In this document: positions 37,544-46,880 of the stretch, piece by piece
How positions within the stretch are numbered: the first letter of the stretch is position 1
How the letters are laid out: each line of letters begins with the position of its first letter
The notes under the pieces: model-generated
The model's input: the letters and a program-made list of their open reading frames with translations, nothing else
Database searches by the model: none
Told to the model about the DNA's origin: nothing
Assembly (NCBI GenBank): GCA_002747145.1
Contig: PDTI01000024.1
Location: 1-46,880 of the forward strand
Direction of reading: 5' to 3'
DNA length: 46,880 bases
DNA from: Desulfobacter postgatei
GTDB taxonomy: Bacteria > Desulfobacterota > Desulfobacteria > Desulfobacterales > Desulfobacteraceae
Made by a program: the position numbers and the translations under genes

Positions 37544-38857
37544 TTAAATCAAATAACTTAATTCACTGGGCAAGGGAATACCCTTACCCATATGGTCTTC
37601 GCCGTAATTGACGCCGGAAAGGATTTTTAAATCATTCAACGCTCTGGAATCTCCCTCAAAGACGACCGTCTCAATCTTCTCTTTTTTAATTTTTCCCCCG
37701 GCCCACTGGATATCAAGGACCGAGGATGCATCAAACTGATCTTCTCCCACATGAAGCTTAACTTCGCCGCCATAATATTGAACGATTTTTGCCACCAAAA
37801 GGCTTGGTCGGCTGTGAAAGCCCCTGTCTTTGGGAATTCCCACTTCAATTGTGCCCGATTCCATATTGTCATTTAAAACCTTTGTAGCCACAGCCTTGCC
37901 CGAGGATAAAAAGCGGCCTGCATAATATAAACAATAATTCATGGCACGGTCCAGAACAGCATCCGGATCAATGAGATCGCCAAGGGACAAAGTGATGTGC
38001 TTATAAACTTGTTTAAAACCGGTATCATACAGGTGGCGTTCATAAAAATGAAGTAAACGTCCTAACACCTGAAGAATATGAAATACGATGGAAAAATGAC
38101 TGCGCAACTGGCTTAAAAGTGATGCATCAGGGGATTGCAACGTCGTGACCACATAGGAATCAAAGGAAGACTGAATATTATGCACCCGCATCTCATAGCT
38201 TCTGATTGTCACCTCGTTGATAACATCAGGGACAAGCTTGTAGATGGTTTCAAGGTCATAACGTTCATAAAAGGTAAATTGTTCAAAGTCCCGGATCAGT
38301 TCAAGAAACTGACTGGCGATTCGTGTCAGATTTTTTTTCTGATCCTTTTTGGGCATGGCGTCGTCAATATTATGTTCCAGCTGACTGGCCGTGGCAATGC
38401 CCGGGAAATAGTTCAGGTCATATTCGGATTCCGGAATCGTGATTTCCAAACGTTTTGCCTCCCCCAAGGCAACAGGTGCAGCCTGGTGAATCGCATCCTG
38501 GAGAAATTGAAGCATATCCAGTGCTTCCTGTTTAAAGGCAGTGTGATTCTGATCCCCGAAATTGTAAAAATCGAACCGGTCCAGGGTGTGACGCTGGGAA
38601 TAACAGGCAAGGGAAAGGTGTCGAATTGCTGCTGAAATGGCACGGTAAAACACCCAGTCCTTATTTTTCTTTGCACCATGAAAGTCAAGAAAATCTTCCA
38701 TGATGTGGGAGGTGATTATCAATTTTGAGCAAAGCTTTTTGGTAAAAAGATAGTCGGTGTCGTCATTCAATCCAATAATGAACAAAATACATTGAAGATA
38801 CTCATGTGAAAAGATATTTGCTTTTTCTTTAAACGATATGTCACAGGTGTTATTCAT
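37544..38857 (-). CDS. Large uncharacterised domain fused to C-terminal HPr-like domain
   Basis: C-term VGIPKDRGFHSRPSLLVAKIVQYYGGEVKLHVGEDQFDASSVLDIQWAGGKIKKEKIETVVFEGDSRALNDLKIL (HPr-like His site FHSRPS); N-terminal ~340 aa not recognised. Confidence 0.75.
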   Translation of the reverse strand: MNNTCDISFKEKANIFSHEYLQCILFIIGLNDDTDYLFTKKLCSKLIITSHIMEDFLDFHGAKKNKDWVFYRAISAAIRHLSLACYSQRHTLDRFDFYNFGDQNHTAFKQEALDMLQFLQDAIHQAAPVALGEAKRLEITIPESEYDLNYFPGIATASQLEHNIDDAMPKKDQKKNLTRIASQFLELIRDFEQFTFYERYDLETIYKLVPDVINEVTIRSYEMRVHNIQSSFDSYVVTTLQSPDASLLSQLRSHFSIVFHILQVLGRLLHFYERHLYDTGFKQVYKHITLSLGDLIDPDAVLDRAMNYCLYYAGRFLSSGKAVATKVLNDNMESGTIEVGIPKDRGFHSRPSLLVAKIVQYYGGEVKLHVGEDQFDASSVLDIQWAGGKIKKEKIETVVFEGDSRALNDLKILSGVNYGEDHMGKGIPLPSELSYLI

Positions 38858-38912
38858 AAAAAATTTCCATCAGTTAGTACCCGAACAAAAACCGTGAATT
38901 TTGTCGATTACT

Positions 38913-39009
38913 TTTATATGAAAGAACTTAAGTTAACCGATCAGTTTCTTTCATGATTTGTTGTGGGCAAACCTCGGTGAAAGACCAGGTCGGCCCATAG
39001 CCGTTCGTT
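38913..39009 (+). repeat. Family R3 repeat, copy A
   Basis: TTTATATGAAAGAACTTAAGTTAACCGATCAGTTTCTTTCATGATTTGTTGTGGGCAAACCTCGGTGAAAGACCAGGTCGGCCCATAGCCGTTCGTT; second copy at 46016. Confidence 0.85.
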
Positions 39010-39024
39010 GGTCACAAAAATGTT

Positions 39025-39494
<470 letters not shown>

Positions 39495-39496
39495 TT

Positions 39497-39514
39497 AAGG
39501 CCCATGATCAGAAT
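39497..39514. repeat. Short F1 arm fragment between rnpB and the downstream gene
   Basis: AAGGCCCATGATCAGAAT, identical to the F1 terminal arm. Confidence 0.6.
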
Positions 39515-39515
39515 A

Positions 39516-40226
39516 TCAGCCCTTCTCATAATAAAGAATGCGGCTGCACTGGGGGCAAAATATCAACTCATTTCCGCGCTGAACTTCAATATACAGCTGG
39601 GGTGGAATATTCATAAAACATCCTAAACAGACCTGATCCTGCACCCCGGCAACGGCAGATCCCTGATTCATTCTGGAAATGCGTTTGAACTGCTCTAAAA
39701 GTTTAGGATCCAGACTTGCACCAATCTCTTTCTGGCTTTCAAGATATTCCCCAAGACGTTTGCGGTCTTTTGTGGTTTGTTCTTCAATCTGATTCTGCTC
39801 CGCTTTGATCTGTTCTTCAAGCTGCTGATATTCTTTTTTACTTTCATCCACAATAGTCTGGGACTTTTCCCGATCTTCCATGATTTGTAACAATTCTGTT
39901 TCTAAGGCATCTTTTCTTTTTTTGTTATCATCCACCTCCCTGAGCAACACCTGATACTCTCTATTTGTGGTTACATTGCGAAGGGTTTCATTGCTTTTGA
40001 CAATACGGGCATCAACAATTTTAATTTCATTTTCACTGTCAAGACAATTTTTTTCCAGCTTTTCAAGTTGTTCTGCATTTTCTTTCAACGCTGCTGCAAA
40101 CTGTTTCAGTCTGGATGCCAGTTTGCTTTTCTTTTTTTCAATCTCGTTTAGGACCTCATTAAGACGGACAATTTCGGTTTCAGCCTCCTGAAGTTTTACA
40201 AGGGTGGCAATATCTGGTTTTGACAT
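39516..40226 (-). CDS. Coiled-coil zinc-ribbon protein (zf-RING_7/DUF164 family)
   Basis: Long coiled coil then CLGCFMNIPPQLYIEVQRGNELIFCPQCSRILYYEKG. Confidence 0.88.
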   Translation of the reverse strand: MSKPDIATLVKLQEAETEIVRLNEVLNEIEKKKSKLASRLKQFAAALKENAEQLEKLEKNCLDSENEIKIVDARIVKSNETLRNVTTNREYQVLLREVDDNKKRKDALETELLQIMEDREKSQTIVDESKKEYQQLEEQIKAEQNQIEEQTTKDRKRLGEYLESQKEIGASLDPKLLEQFKRISRMNQGSAVAGVQDQVCLGCFMNIPPQLYIEVQRGNELIFCPQCSRILYYEKG

Positions 40227-40240
40227 AAGGTGTTACATCC

Positions 40241-41056
40241 CTATATGGTTAAAAATGGATCTTGTTCCTGCTCATATGTATGAATTACAATTTCATATTT
40301 TCCGGTATCAAACACCTGCCCAAGACGTTTGCTCAAAAGCTCAACAGCAATGGATTCGGAAGAAAAGTGGCCGATATCCACAGCGGATTTACCATGGGCC
40401 TCTATATCCCGTGCCTCGTGGTATTTCAAATCCCCTGTGATATATACATCCATGCCTGAACCTAAAAATTGAGTCGTCAAAGAGCCGCCTGAACCCGAGC
40501 ACAGTACTGCTGTCGACACCATGTTTCCGGGATTACCAATAATTCTTACCCGGGGAATTGCCAATTTTTCTTTAATCCGGTAAGCCAGTTGTTCAAGTGT
40601 CATGGCCCCGCCAAGCTGCCCCATGCGACCAAGACCTTGAATCTGATCGTCAGGTTCATTTTTCGTTGCATCCGCAAGAAAAACATCGGTGCAGAAAATG
40701 TCCAGTTTTTGAGCCAGATAATCGTTCAGACCATCCTGGGCTTTATCCAGATTTGTATGGGCACTAACGATGGCGATCCGGGATCTGGCACTGATCAGAA
40801 TGGCAGATCCAGGCATCCTGGCGAAATCAATCTGTTTTTCAGGGGACATGATCAGGGGATGATGGGTAATCAGCATGTCGCACCCCAACTTTTCTGCTTT
40901 GCCCAGTGCCCTGTCCGTCACATCCAGCGCAATTAGAATCTTAGATACCTGCCAGCTGGGATCACCTGCCTGAAGCCCGGAATTATCCCAGGATTCAGCA
41001 AGGGAAAAAGGCGCAATTTGATCTACAATATCGATAATATGTTTTACCGTGGACAT
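40241..41056 (-). CDS. Nif3-like dinuclear metal center protein
   Basis: SWDNSGLQAGDPSWQVSKILIALDVTDRALGKAEKLGCDMLITHHPLIM; SAHTNLDKAQDGLND; VLCSGSGGSL; YITGDLKYHEARDIEAHGKSAVDIGHFSSE. Confidence 0.93.
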   Translation of the reverse strand: MSTVKHIIDIVDQIAPFSLAESWDNSGLQAGDPSWQVSKILIALDVTDRALGKAEKLGCDMLITHHPLIMSPEKQIDFARMPGSAILISARSRIAIVSAHTNLDKAQDGLNDYLAQKLDIFCTDVFLADATKNEPDDQIQGLGRMGQLGGAMTLEQLAYRIKEKLAIPRVRIIGNPGNMVSTAVLCSGSGGSLTTQFLGSGMDVYITGDLKYHEARDIEAHGKSAVDIGHFSSESIAVELLSKRLGQVFDTGKYEIVIHTYEQEQDPFLTI

Positions 41057-41076
41057 GTTTTTAATCCGACTTCTAA

Positions 41077-41107
41077 AAAAAAAGCGTGGAGTACACTCCA
41101 CGCTTAA
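41077..41107 (-). terminator. Intrinsic terminator downstream of the tRNA (CAT) gene
   Basis: Minus strand AAGCGTGGAGTGTACTCCACGCTTTTTTTTT. Confidence 0.8.
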
Positions 41108-41182
41108 AATTTGGGTCTATTTTTGTATTGCGTTACAGGCATATCCATGTATAACCTGATCATCCTTTCCCTTCTTAACTCT

Positions 41183-41324
41183 ACAGGCTGTTACAGAATG
41201 CTAATTTTCCCAATTTCCTGGTTGGACAATAAATTTGATCCTTACGAATACTCCATGTATGCCTGCGGTCAAATTGATTTTCCGCCTTGAACTTGAAAAA
41301 ATTATCTATTCCGTAACAGCCTGT
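41183..41324. repeat. Family R4 element with inverted terminal repeats
   Basis: ACAGGCTGTTACAGAATGCTAATTTTC ... AAAAAATTATCTATTCCGTAACAGCCTGT; left arm recurs at 45982. Confidence 0.8.
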
Positions 41325-41394
41325 CAAAAATCAAATTTCAGTATACGAATTAGCTTTCCCTCCTGTGTAAGACCTCATAAATGAATAGGCGCTT

Positions 41395-41471
41395 TGGTGG
41401 GCCCACCTGGATTCGAACCAGGGACCGACCGGTTATGAGCCGGTGGCTCTGCCAAACTGAGCTATAGGCCC
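41395..41471 (-). tRNA. tRNA with CAT anticodon (elongator Met or Ile2)
   Basis: Minus strand GGGCCTATAGCTCAGTTTGGCAGAGCCACCGGCTCATAACCGGTCGGTCCCTGGTTCGAATCCAGGTGGGCCCACCA. Confidence 0.93.
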
Positions 41472-41543
41472 GGAAAGCCGCTTTGATACTGCGTTGCAAG
41501 CAAATTTTGACTATATATAGTAACACCGGTTTACTGTCAAGCA

Positions 41544-43433
41544 CTAATTCTCTATGAATGTTTTTAGCTTTTTACTCCTGGTCGGATGACGAAGCTTACG
41601 CAAGGCTTTCGCTTCAATCTGGCGAATACGCTCCCTTGTAACGGTAAAATCCTTTCCAACTTCTTCTAAGGTGTGATCAGACTTTTCTCCGATACCAAAA
41701 CGCATCCTTAGCACTTTTTCCTCCCTGGGTGTCAGCGTTGCCAATATTTTACGCGTCTGCTCGGCAAGGCTTAAATCAATCGCTGCCTCGGAAGGAATAG
41801 AAAATTTCTTATCTTCGATGAAATCGCCAAGATGGCTGTCTTCTTCTTCACCAATAGGTGTTTCAAGGGAGATAGGTTCCTTGGCAATCTTGAGTACCCG
41901 CCGCACCTTATCAATGGGGATTTCCATTTTTTCGGCAATCTCTTCGGGTGACGGTTCCTTACCCATCTCCTGAACCAGATACCGGGAGGTGCGGATCAGC
42001 TTGTTAATCGTTTCGATCATATGAACTGGAATTCTGATCGTTCTGGCCTGATCTGCAATGGCACGGGTAATTGCCTGGCGGATCCACCAGGTGGCATATG
42101 TGGAAAACTTGTATCCCCGGCGGTACTCAAATTTATCCACTGCTTTCATCAACCCAATATTGCCTTCCTGAATCAAATCAAGGAACTGCAGCCCCCTATT
42201 GGTGTATTTCTTGGCAATACTTACCACAAGCCTTAAGTTGGCGCGGACCAGTTCACGTTTGGCAGAATCTGCTTTTCTACGCCCTATTTCAATCCCCTGG
42301 ACAATTGCGTTGAGGTCATCCACACTGCCTTTGATCAAGTCCTTTTTTTCTGTAATCTGATCACACAACGCCTTGATATCATTAAAAAGGAGAACAGCAC
42401 GTTCCGGAGTGATATCGCTTCTTGCCCCGGCCCATTCAAGAAAATTAGCTTGGTTTTTTGCCTGTTTCATCATCGTGCTGGGCTTGACATTAAATGTTTT
42501 TGCACATCTGGTCAGCAGATTATCCACAGTTTTAAACCAGATTATCGTGTTTCGGATACTCTTTTCCATGTTGTCAATGACATTGGATTCAAACCGCCAG
42601 CTTTTAAGCAGTTCAAAAATTTCTTCTGTGTTGCAATAGATCTGTTCCCCAAGCCTGCTGTGTTTTTTGGTACCTTTCCTGGTGGTTTTAAGTTCATCAC
42701 GGCAGGACTGACTCTGAGCATGCAAGGTTTTTATCCGGGCTAAAGATTCAAGAAATTTTTCCTGTTTGGTGGCTTCATCAACCACCCCGTCTCCCTCATC
42801 CACGTCCCGGAGTACGTGCTTGGGACGCATGGACTTATCTTCCATTTTTTTACCGTACATAAAAATGGTGTTCAGCGCCAAAGGACAATCCAGCATGGCC
42901 CGCAGTATATCCCGTTCTCCAACCTCTATTCTTTTGGCGATCTCAATTTCACCTTCACGGCTGAGCAGGGTGACCATCCCCATCTCTTTAAGATACATCT
43001 TCACAGGATCAGTGACCGCGCCAAATTCCATATCGGAACGTTCACGCTGGGAAGCAAATACATCCTTGTTCCCTTTCTTATCCATATCGTTTTCAAGACC
43101 TTCGTCATCCCCCCCCCTGGGGGCTCCGGAGGATCCAGAATTTTTGATTTTTTTGTCTTTTGATGACCTGGAAGCCTGTTTGGAGCTTTGGACCTTGCCT
43201 GGGTTAACGGCAGACGCACCATCGCCTTTGTCACCAACCAGTTCTATACCCCGTTCCTGAAACTGAATGACAATATCATCAATCTGCTCAACGGATTGCA
43301 AATCATCTGAAATGGCGTCATTGATTTCGGCAAAGGACAGAACGCCTGTCTCCTCTCCCTTTTTGATGAGCTTGCGCATCTGGTCCTCGCTGATCACCAT
43401 GCTTTGCTCAGACCTGTTGGTCTTTTCTGCCAT
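41544..43433 (-). CDS. rpoD: RNA polymerase sigma factor RpoD
   Basis: [131 protein letters not shown]. Confidence 0.98.
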   Translation of the reverse strand: MAEKTNRSEQSMVISEDQMRKLIKKGEETGVLSFAEINDAISDDLQSVEQIDDIVIQFQERGIELVGDKGDGASAVNPGKVQSSKQASRSSKDKKIKNSGSSGAPRGGDDEGLENDMDKKGNKDVFASQRERSDMEFGAVTDPVKMYLKEMGMVTLLSREGEIEIAKRIEVGERDILRAMLDCPLALNTIFMYGKKMEDKSMRPKHVLRDVDEGDGVVDEATKQEKFLESLARIKTLHAQSQSCRDELKTTRKGTKKHSRLGEQIYCNTEEIFELLKSWRFESNVIDNMEKSIRNTIIWFKTVDNLLTRCAKTFNVKPSTMMKQAKNQANFLEWAGARSDITPERAVLLFNDIKALCDQITEKKDLIKGSVDDLNAIVQGIEIGRRKADSAKRELVRANLRLVVSIAKKYTNRGLQFLDLIQEGNIGLMKAVDKFEYRRGYKFSTYATWWIRQAITRAIADQARTIRIPVHMIETINKLIRTSRYLVQEMGKEPSPEEIAEKMEIPIDKVRRVLKIAKEPISLETPIGEEEDSHLGDFIEDKKFSIPSEAAIDLSLAEQTRKILATLTPREEKVLRMRFGIGEKSDHTLEEVGKDFTVTRERIRQIEAKALRKLRHPTRSKKLKTFIEN

Positions 43434-45270
43434 ATATGCCTCCCAAAGGCTCATAGTTAACTGTTACTGGCGTGTTATGCAACTGCTGAATCTGCTGTTG
43501 TTTAAGTTTAAGCAGCTCAATCGCATCAACATCACAGCCCTGTTTTGCTTTAGTTAATTCACTGACAATTACTCTGTCTGTCTTATTTTTTATTTTTATG
43601 ACCCGGTTGACCAGGATGGCAAACGTCTGCGCGGGCTCTTGGACTCCGGCATAATCTTCCATAGCCATGGATGCAATCAACTGCCGGTCTTCATCGGTTT
43701 CAACCCTGGCCATGACAGTACTTACAATATCTTGTGCGTCCGTTCCACTGTCCATAATTAAACAGCCAAGCCGCTTAAGCTGCGTTGAATAAAAGGCGGA
43801 GAGCACCTTTTTTTCCGCGGCAACAGGTATCAGTTCAGGCCAATGAAGCATCATGGAAAGGATCTGCTTTTCCCTTGGATCAGATTCCAGAACGCTTTTG
43901 GACGCCTCATCAACCTCAGGAATCAAGGGACCACGGGCCTGTCTGTTTGCCTGTTTTTCATAGGCATCCTTGACCTTTTCAAGCACAGCTTTTTCATCAA
44001 TATTAAGTGTTTCAGAAAGTTCACGAACATAGATTGAACGGACCGCATAATCCTGAATTTTAGCCAGGTGGTGCTTCATCTCGTCCAGAATTTTTATACG
44101 GCCCTCAATGGAAGTACCGTGGGTATCCAGGGCCAGCTGGAGTAAAAACTGCATCACTGTCTTGGCAGTATCTGCAAGCGCAATAAAGGCATCCCGGCCA
44201 TGAGCCATGACATAGGAGTCGGGATCATTGTTGCCGGGAAGCACCAGAATCCGGGTATCAATCCCTTCCTGGACAAAAATGTCAATGCTTCTTTTAGCTG
44301 CTTTTATACCGGCATCATCAGAGTCAAACACCAGGATCATGGTGGTTGCATAGCCTTTAAGAATTCTGACGTGCTCCCGGGTCAGGGCTGTGCCAAGACT
44401 TGCCACACTATTTTGAATCCCGTGCTGATAAAGTGAAAGGAAATCAAAATAACCTTCCACAATAAATACCTTATTCTGCCTGCGGCACGCCTGCTTTGCC
44501 GCATGTAATCCGTAAAGAATACGGCTTTTACTGTACACCGGGGTTTCAGGAGAGTTCATGTATTTGGGCATGCCGTCGTCCATGACCCGGCCGCCAAATC
44601 CGGCCACCTGCATATTGATGTCGAAAATAGGAAACATCAACCGGTTTCGAAATCTGTCGTAAAACCCGTTTTTCTGTTTTTTTTCCAGCACCAGACCGGA
44701 ATTGAGTGCTATCCCTTTGGACACCTTCTCTTTTCTTAAAACATGAACAATGGTATCCCAGGCATCGGGGGCGTATCCAAGTTGAAACTGCTCAATGATC
44801 TGTTCACTGGTTCCCCGCTGTTCAAGATAGTGTCTTGCAGCATTGCCCTTTATAGGGTCTTTCAGGAGATCCGTATATACCTGCATTACCTTTTTATTGA
44901 GACGAAAAAGAGATTCCCGGGATTGAACGGCTTTGCGCTGTTCCGGATTCATCTTTTGAGTTTCAATGATAATGTTATATTTTCTGGCCAGCATTTTTGC
45001 GGCTTCGGGAAAGGATATCCCATGATATTTCATGACAAATGACAGGGCATTGCCACCAGCACCGCACCCAAAACAATAAAAAATCTGTTTGTCGGGATTA
45101 ACGGAAAAAGAAGGCGTTTTTTCGGCATGAAAGGGGCACAAACCAAAGAAATTTCTGCCTGACTTTTTTAAAATAACAGCCTCGGACACAACATCAAAAA
45201 TATCCGCGGCAGATAGAATTTCTGCAATTTTTTCTTCAGGGATAAGCATTTTGGGTGGTGCAGGCTCCAA
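43408..45270 (-). CDS. dnaG: DNA primase
   Basis: [104 protein letters not shown]. Confidence 0.98.
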   Translation of the reverse strand: MEPAPPKMLIPEEKIAEILSAADIFDVVSEAVILKKSGRNFFGLCPFHAEKTPSFSVNPDKQIFYCFGCGAGGNALSFVMKYHGISFPEAAKMLARKYNIIIETQKMNPEQRKAVQSRESLFRLNKKVMQVYTDLLKDPIKGNAARHYLEQRGTSEQIIEQFQLGYAPDAWDTIVHVLRKEKVSKGIALNSGLVLEKKQKNGFYDRFRNRLMFPIFDINMQVAGFGGRVMDDGMPKYMNSPETPVYSKSRILYGLHAAKQACRRQNKVFIVEGYFDFLSLYQHGIQNSVASLGTALTREHVRILKGYATTMILVFDSDDAGIKAAKRSIDIFVQEGIDTRILVLPGNNDPDSYVMAHGRDAFIALADTAKTVMQFLLQLALDTHGTSIEGRIKILDEMKHHLAKIQDYAVRSIYVRELSETLNIDEKAVLEKVKDAYEKQANRQARGPLIPEVDEASKSVLESDPREKQILSMMLHWPELIPVAAEKKVLSAFYSTQLKRLGCLIMDSGTDAQDIVSTVMARVETDEDRQLIASMAMEDYAGVQEPAQTFAILVNRVIKIKNKTDRVIVSELTKAKQGCDVDAIELLKLKQQQIQQLHNTPVTVNYEPLGGIYGRKDQQV

Positions 45271-45336
45271 AATCTCAAATCTTTATGCACTTTGCCTAAA
45301 GTAAGCAGTGAATACAACCTGTCAATAACGAATTGA

Positions 45337-45924
45337 CTATAAACATCCTTTGCTTGATAATGCACCTGACACCTGAGAAATGGGACGGGTGGCAGTATAC
45401 AAGGAGCGGCCAAACGCTTTAAATATGGATTCAAGGGCGTGATGCTCATTCTCACCGTAAAACGTATTAATATGCAGATTAAATCCGCCTTTGACACAAA
45501 CTGCCTGGAAGAACTCCCTGGCAAGATAGGCATCAAAAGTCCCCCGGGATTTCAAATCATCGGGAATATTGTAAACAAGATAAGGCCGGTTGGATAAATC
45601 AATGGTCACCCGGGACAGGGATTCATCCATGGGAACGCTTGCATCACCAAACCGCTGGATCCCCGCTTTTTCAGACAAGGCCTGCTGGATTGCCTGCCCC
45701 AGCACAAGGCCTGTGTCCTCTACGGTATGATGGAAATCGACGTCAAGATCGCCTGTTGCTGAAATTCCAAGGTCAAAAAAACCATGCACTGTAAATGCTG
45801 TAAGCATGTGATCAAAAAAAGGAATGCCAGTACGGATCTCAGCCTTTCCCTGTCCGTCCAGATTCAGCCGGATATTTATCCGGGTTTCATTAGTCTGCCT
45901 TGATACCTCAGATTGTCGACTCAT
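45337..45924 (-). CDS. hisB: Imidazoleglycerol-phosphate dehydratase
   Basis: GTGIPFFDHMLTAFTVHGFFDL-type motif (RTGIPFFDHML); DVDFHHTVEDTGLVLGQAI; GENEHHALESIFKAFGRSL. Confidence 0.96.
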   Translation of the reverse strand: MSRQSEVSRQTNETRINIRLNLDGQGKAEIRTGIPFFDHMLTAFTVHGFFDLGISATGDLDVDFHHTVEDTGLVLGQAIQQALSEKAGIQRFGDASVPMDESLSRVTIDLSNRPYLVYNIPDDLKSRGTFDAYLAREFFQAVCVKGGFNLHINTFYGENEHHALESIFKAFGRSLYTATRPISQVSGALSSKGCL

Positions 45925-45981
45925 AAAAAATTCCTTGAAATCGGCAAAAATCTGTTTTATAGGGGTATATCATTTAATTTG

Positions 45982-46015
45982 ACAGGCTGTTACAGAAAGC
46001 TAATTTTCCAATTTC
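45982..46015 (+). repeat. Family R4 left arm joined to R3
   Basis: ACAGGCTGTTACAGAAAGCTAATTTTCCAATTTC matches the left arm at 41183. Confidence 0.75.
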
Positions 46016-46111
46016 TTTATATGAAAGAACTAAGTTAACCGATTAGTTTCTTTCATGATTTGTTGTGGGCAAACCCCGGTGAAAGACCAGGACGGCCCAT
46101 GGCCGTTCGTT
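46016..46111 (+). repeat. Family R3 repeat, copy B
   Basis: TTTATATGAAAGAACTAAGTTAACCGATTAGTTTCTTTCATGATTTGTTGTGGGCAAACCCCGGTGAAAGACCAGGACGGCCCATGGCCGTTCGTT. Confidence 0.85.
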
Positions 46112-46194
46112 AAATGAATCATAACGATATGGTTCTATAGATAACTTTTTGATAATATTAAACATTAATTATTACAAACCGGAGGCAAAAAATC

Positions 46195-46548
46195 ATGAGT
46201 ATGACCGTCCAGAACAATGTTTCAGCGTTGCAGGCCTTTTCAACCCAAATGGCGGTTTCTTCAAACAACGTTGCCAACTCCCTGTCAGACGAATTCAAGG
46301 CAGACAGAGCGTATAATGTCGAAGCAGAAAACGGACAGGTGCAAGCTTCCATCTCCCAAACCCAGTCAAGTGCACCTCTGGTTGAAGATTCCATCAAAAA
46401 TGACGGGTCCTTAAAGGAATTATCCAATACAGATATTTCAGAGGAAATGGCTGTGCAGATTCAAGCCCAGAAAGGGTTTGAGGCCAACGCCAAAATGATT
46501 CAGGCCTATGATGAAACAACCGGAAACCTGTTGGATATCATCGGATAA
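46195..46548 (+). CDS. Small flagellar rod-like protein (rod N- and C-terminal signatures)
   Basis: N-term VSALQAFSTQMAVSSNNVANSLSDEFKADR; C-term EEMAVQIQAQKGFEANAKMIQAYDETTGNLLDIIG. Confidence 0.75.
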   Translation: MSMTVQNNVSALQAFSTQMAVSSNNVANSLSDEFKADRAYNVEAENGQVQASISQTQSSAPLVEDSIKNDGSLKELSNTDISEEMAVQIQAQKGFEANAKMIQAYDETTGNLLDIIG

Positions 46549-46589
46549 ATCAGCAGGTTTAGAATAAGGCCCCACACCACTGTGCCAAA

Positions 46590-46785
46590 GCTTACAATAG
46601 CCGATGTATTTCCGCTATGGCCACCGTTATATTACCATGCCCGCCGGCCTTGTTTGCCTGATCAACCAGACTTCGGGCCCGGTCAGCATATGGAAAAACG
46701 TGGCCGCAGTTTCAAATACATCCGTAACCGGCTCAACATACATATACCGAGACCCACCTGGGTGGCGGAGCGATCATGCGGCCCA
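46590..46785 (-). pseudogene. Remnant of Ser/Thr kinase and PP2C phosphatase coding sequence
   Basis: Minus strand frame 1 GGSRYMYVEPVTDVFETAATFFHMLTG (kinase-like); another frame ADRARSLVDQANKAGGHGNITVAIAEIHRLL* (PP2C C-terminus-like). Confidence 0.45.
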
Positions 46786-46880
46786 AGCCTATTGCCGTAT
46801 CTCCAGTTACTCAACTTTCGGTGTTAATTTAAAATCATTTAAATTCAATTAGTTAATTTCTTGAACAGCTTGATTTTTTT

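Overview
This 46.9 kb window is a bacterial chromosomal segment that looks deltaproteobacterial (Desulfobacterales-like) from its gene content. That assignment is inferred from protein character, not from a search. Most of it is housekeeping: trpC, murJ, rpsT, lptE, leuS, rpsF-rpsR-DUF2232-rplI-dnaB-hflX, dnaA, pdxA, uvrA, rsmE, a split Fo ATP synthase cluster (atpZ/atpI/atpB/atpE), selD, pgeF, a heptose-1-P adenylyltransferase, class II DAHP synthase, ispD, rnpB, Nif3-like, rpoD, dnaG, hisB and two tRNAs. No CRISPR array, prophage or transposase was found. Items most worth a second look: (1) selD has an in-frame UGA that the ORF track misses, read here as selenocysteine, with a perfect 7-bp stem just downstream. 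(2) There are at least four families of non-autonomous palindromic elements. They cluster and interrupt each other, often sit directly after stop codons, lie between atpB and atpE, and mark the breakpoint of a 5'-deleted trpF. (3) A 501-aa protein has a MerR-like head, about ten acidic 'DDLSxLI' motifs and a recombinase-like tail. (4) A PilZ / 104-aa / Zn-ribbon-ParA cluster may be a c-di-GMP-linked positioning module. (5) A large uncharacterised domain is fused to an HPr-like domain. (6) Gene remnants include a methyltransferase, a Ser/Thr kinase plus PP2C, an FGE-like gene, and a TSP3/sorting-signal ORF fused in frame to a transglutaminase-like gene. (7) Ribosomal protein S6 carries a genetically encoded acidic tail.
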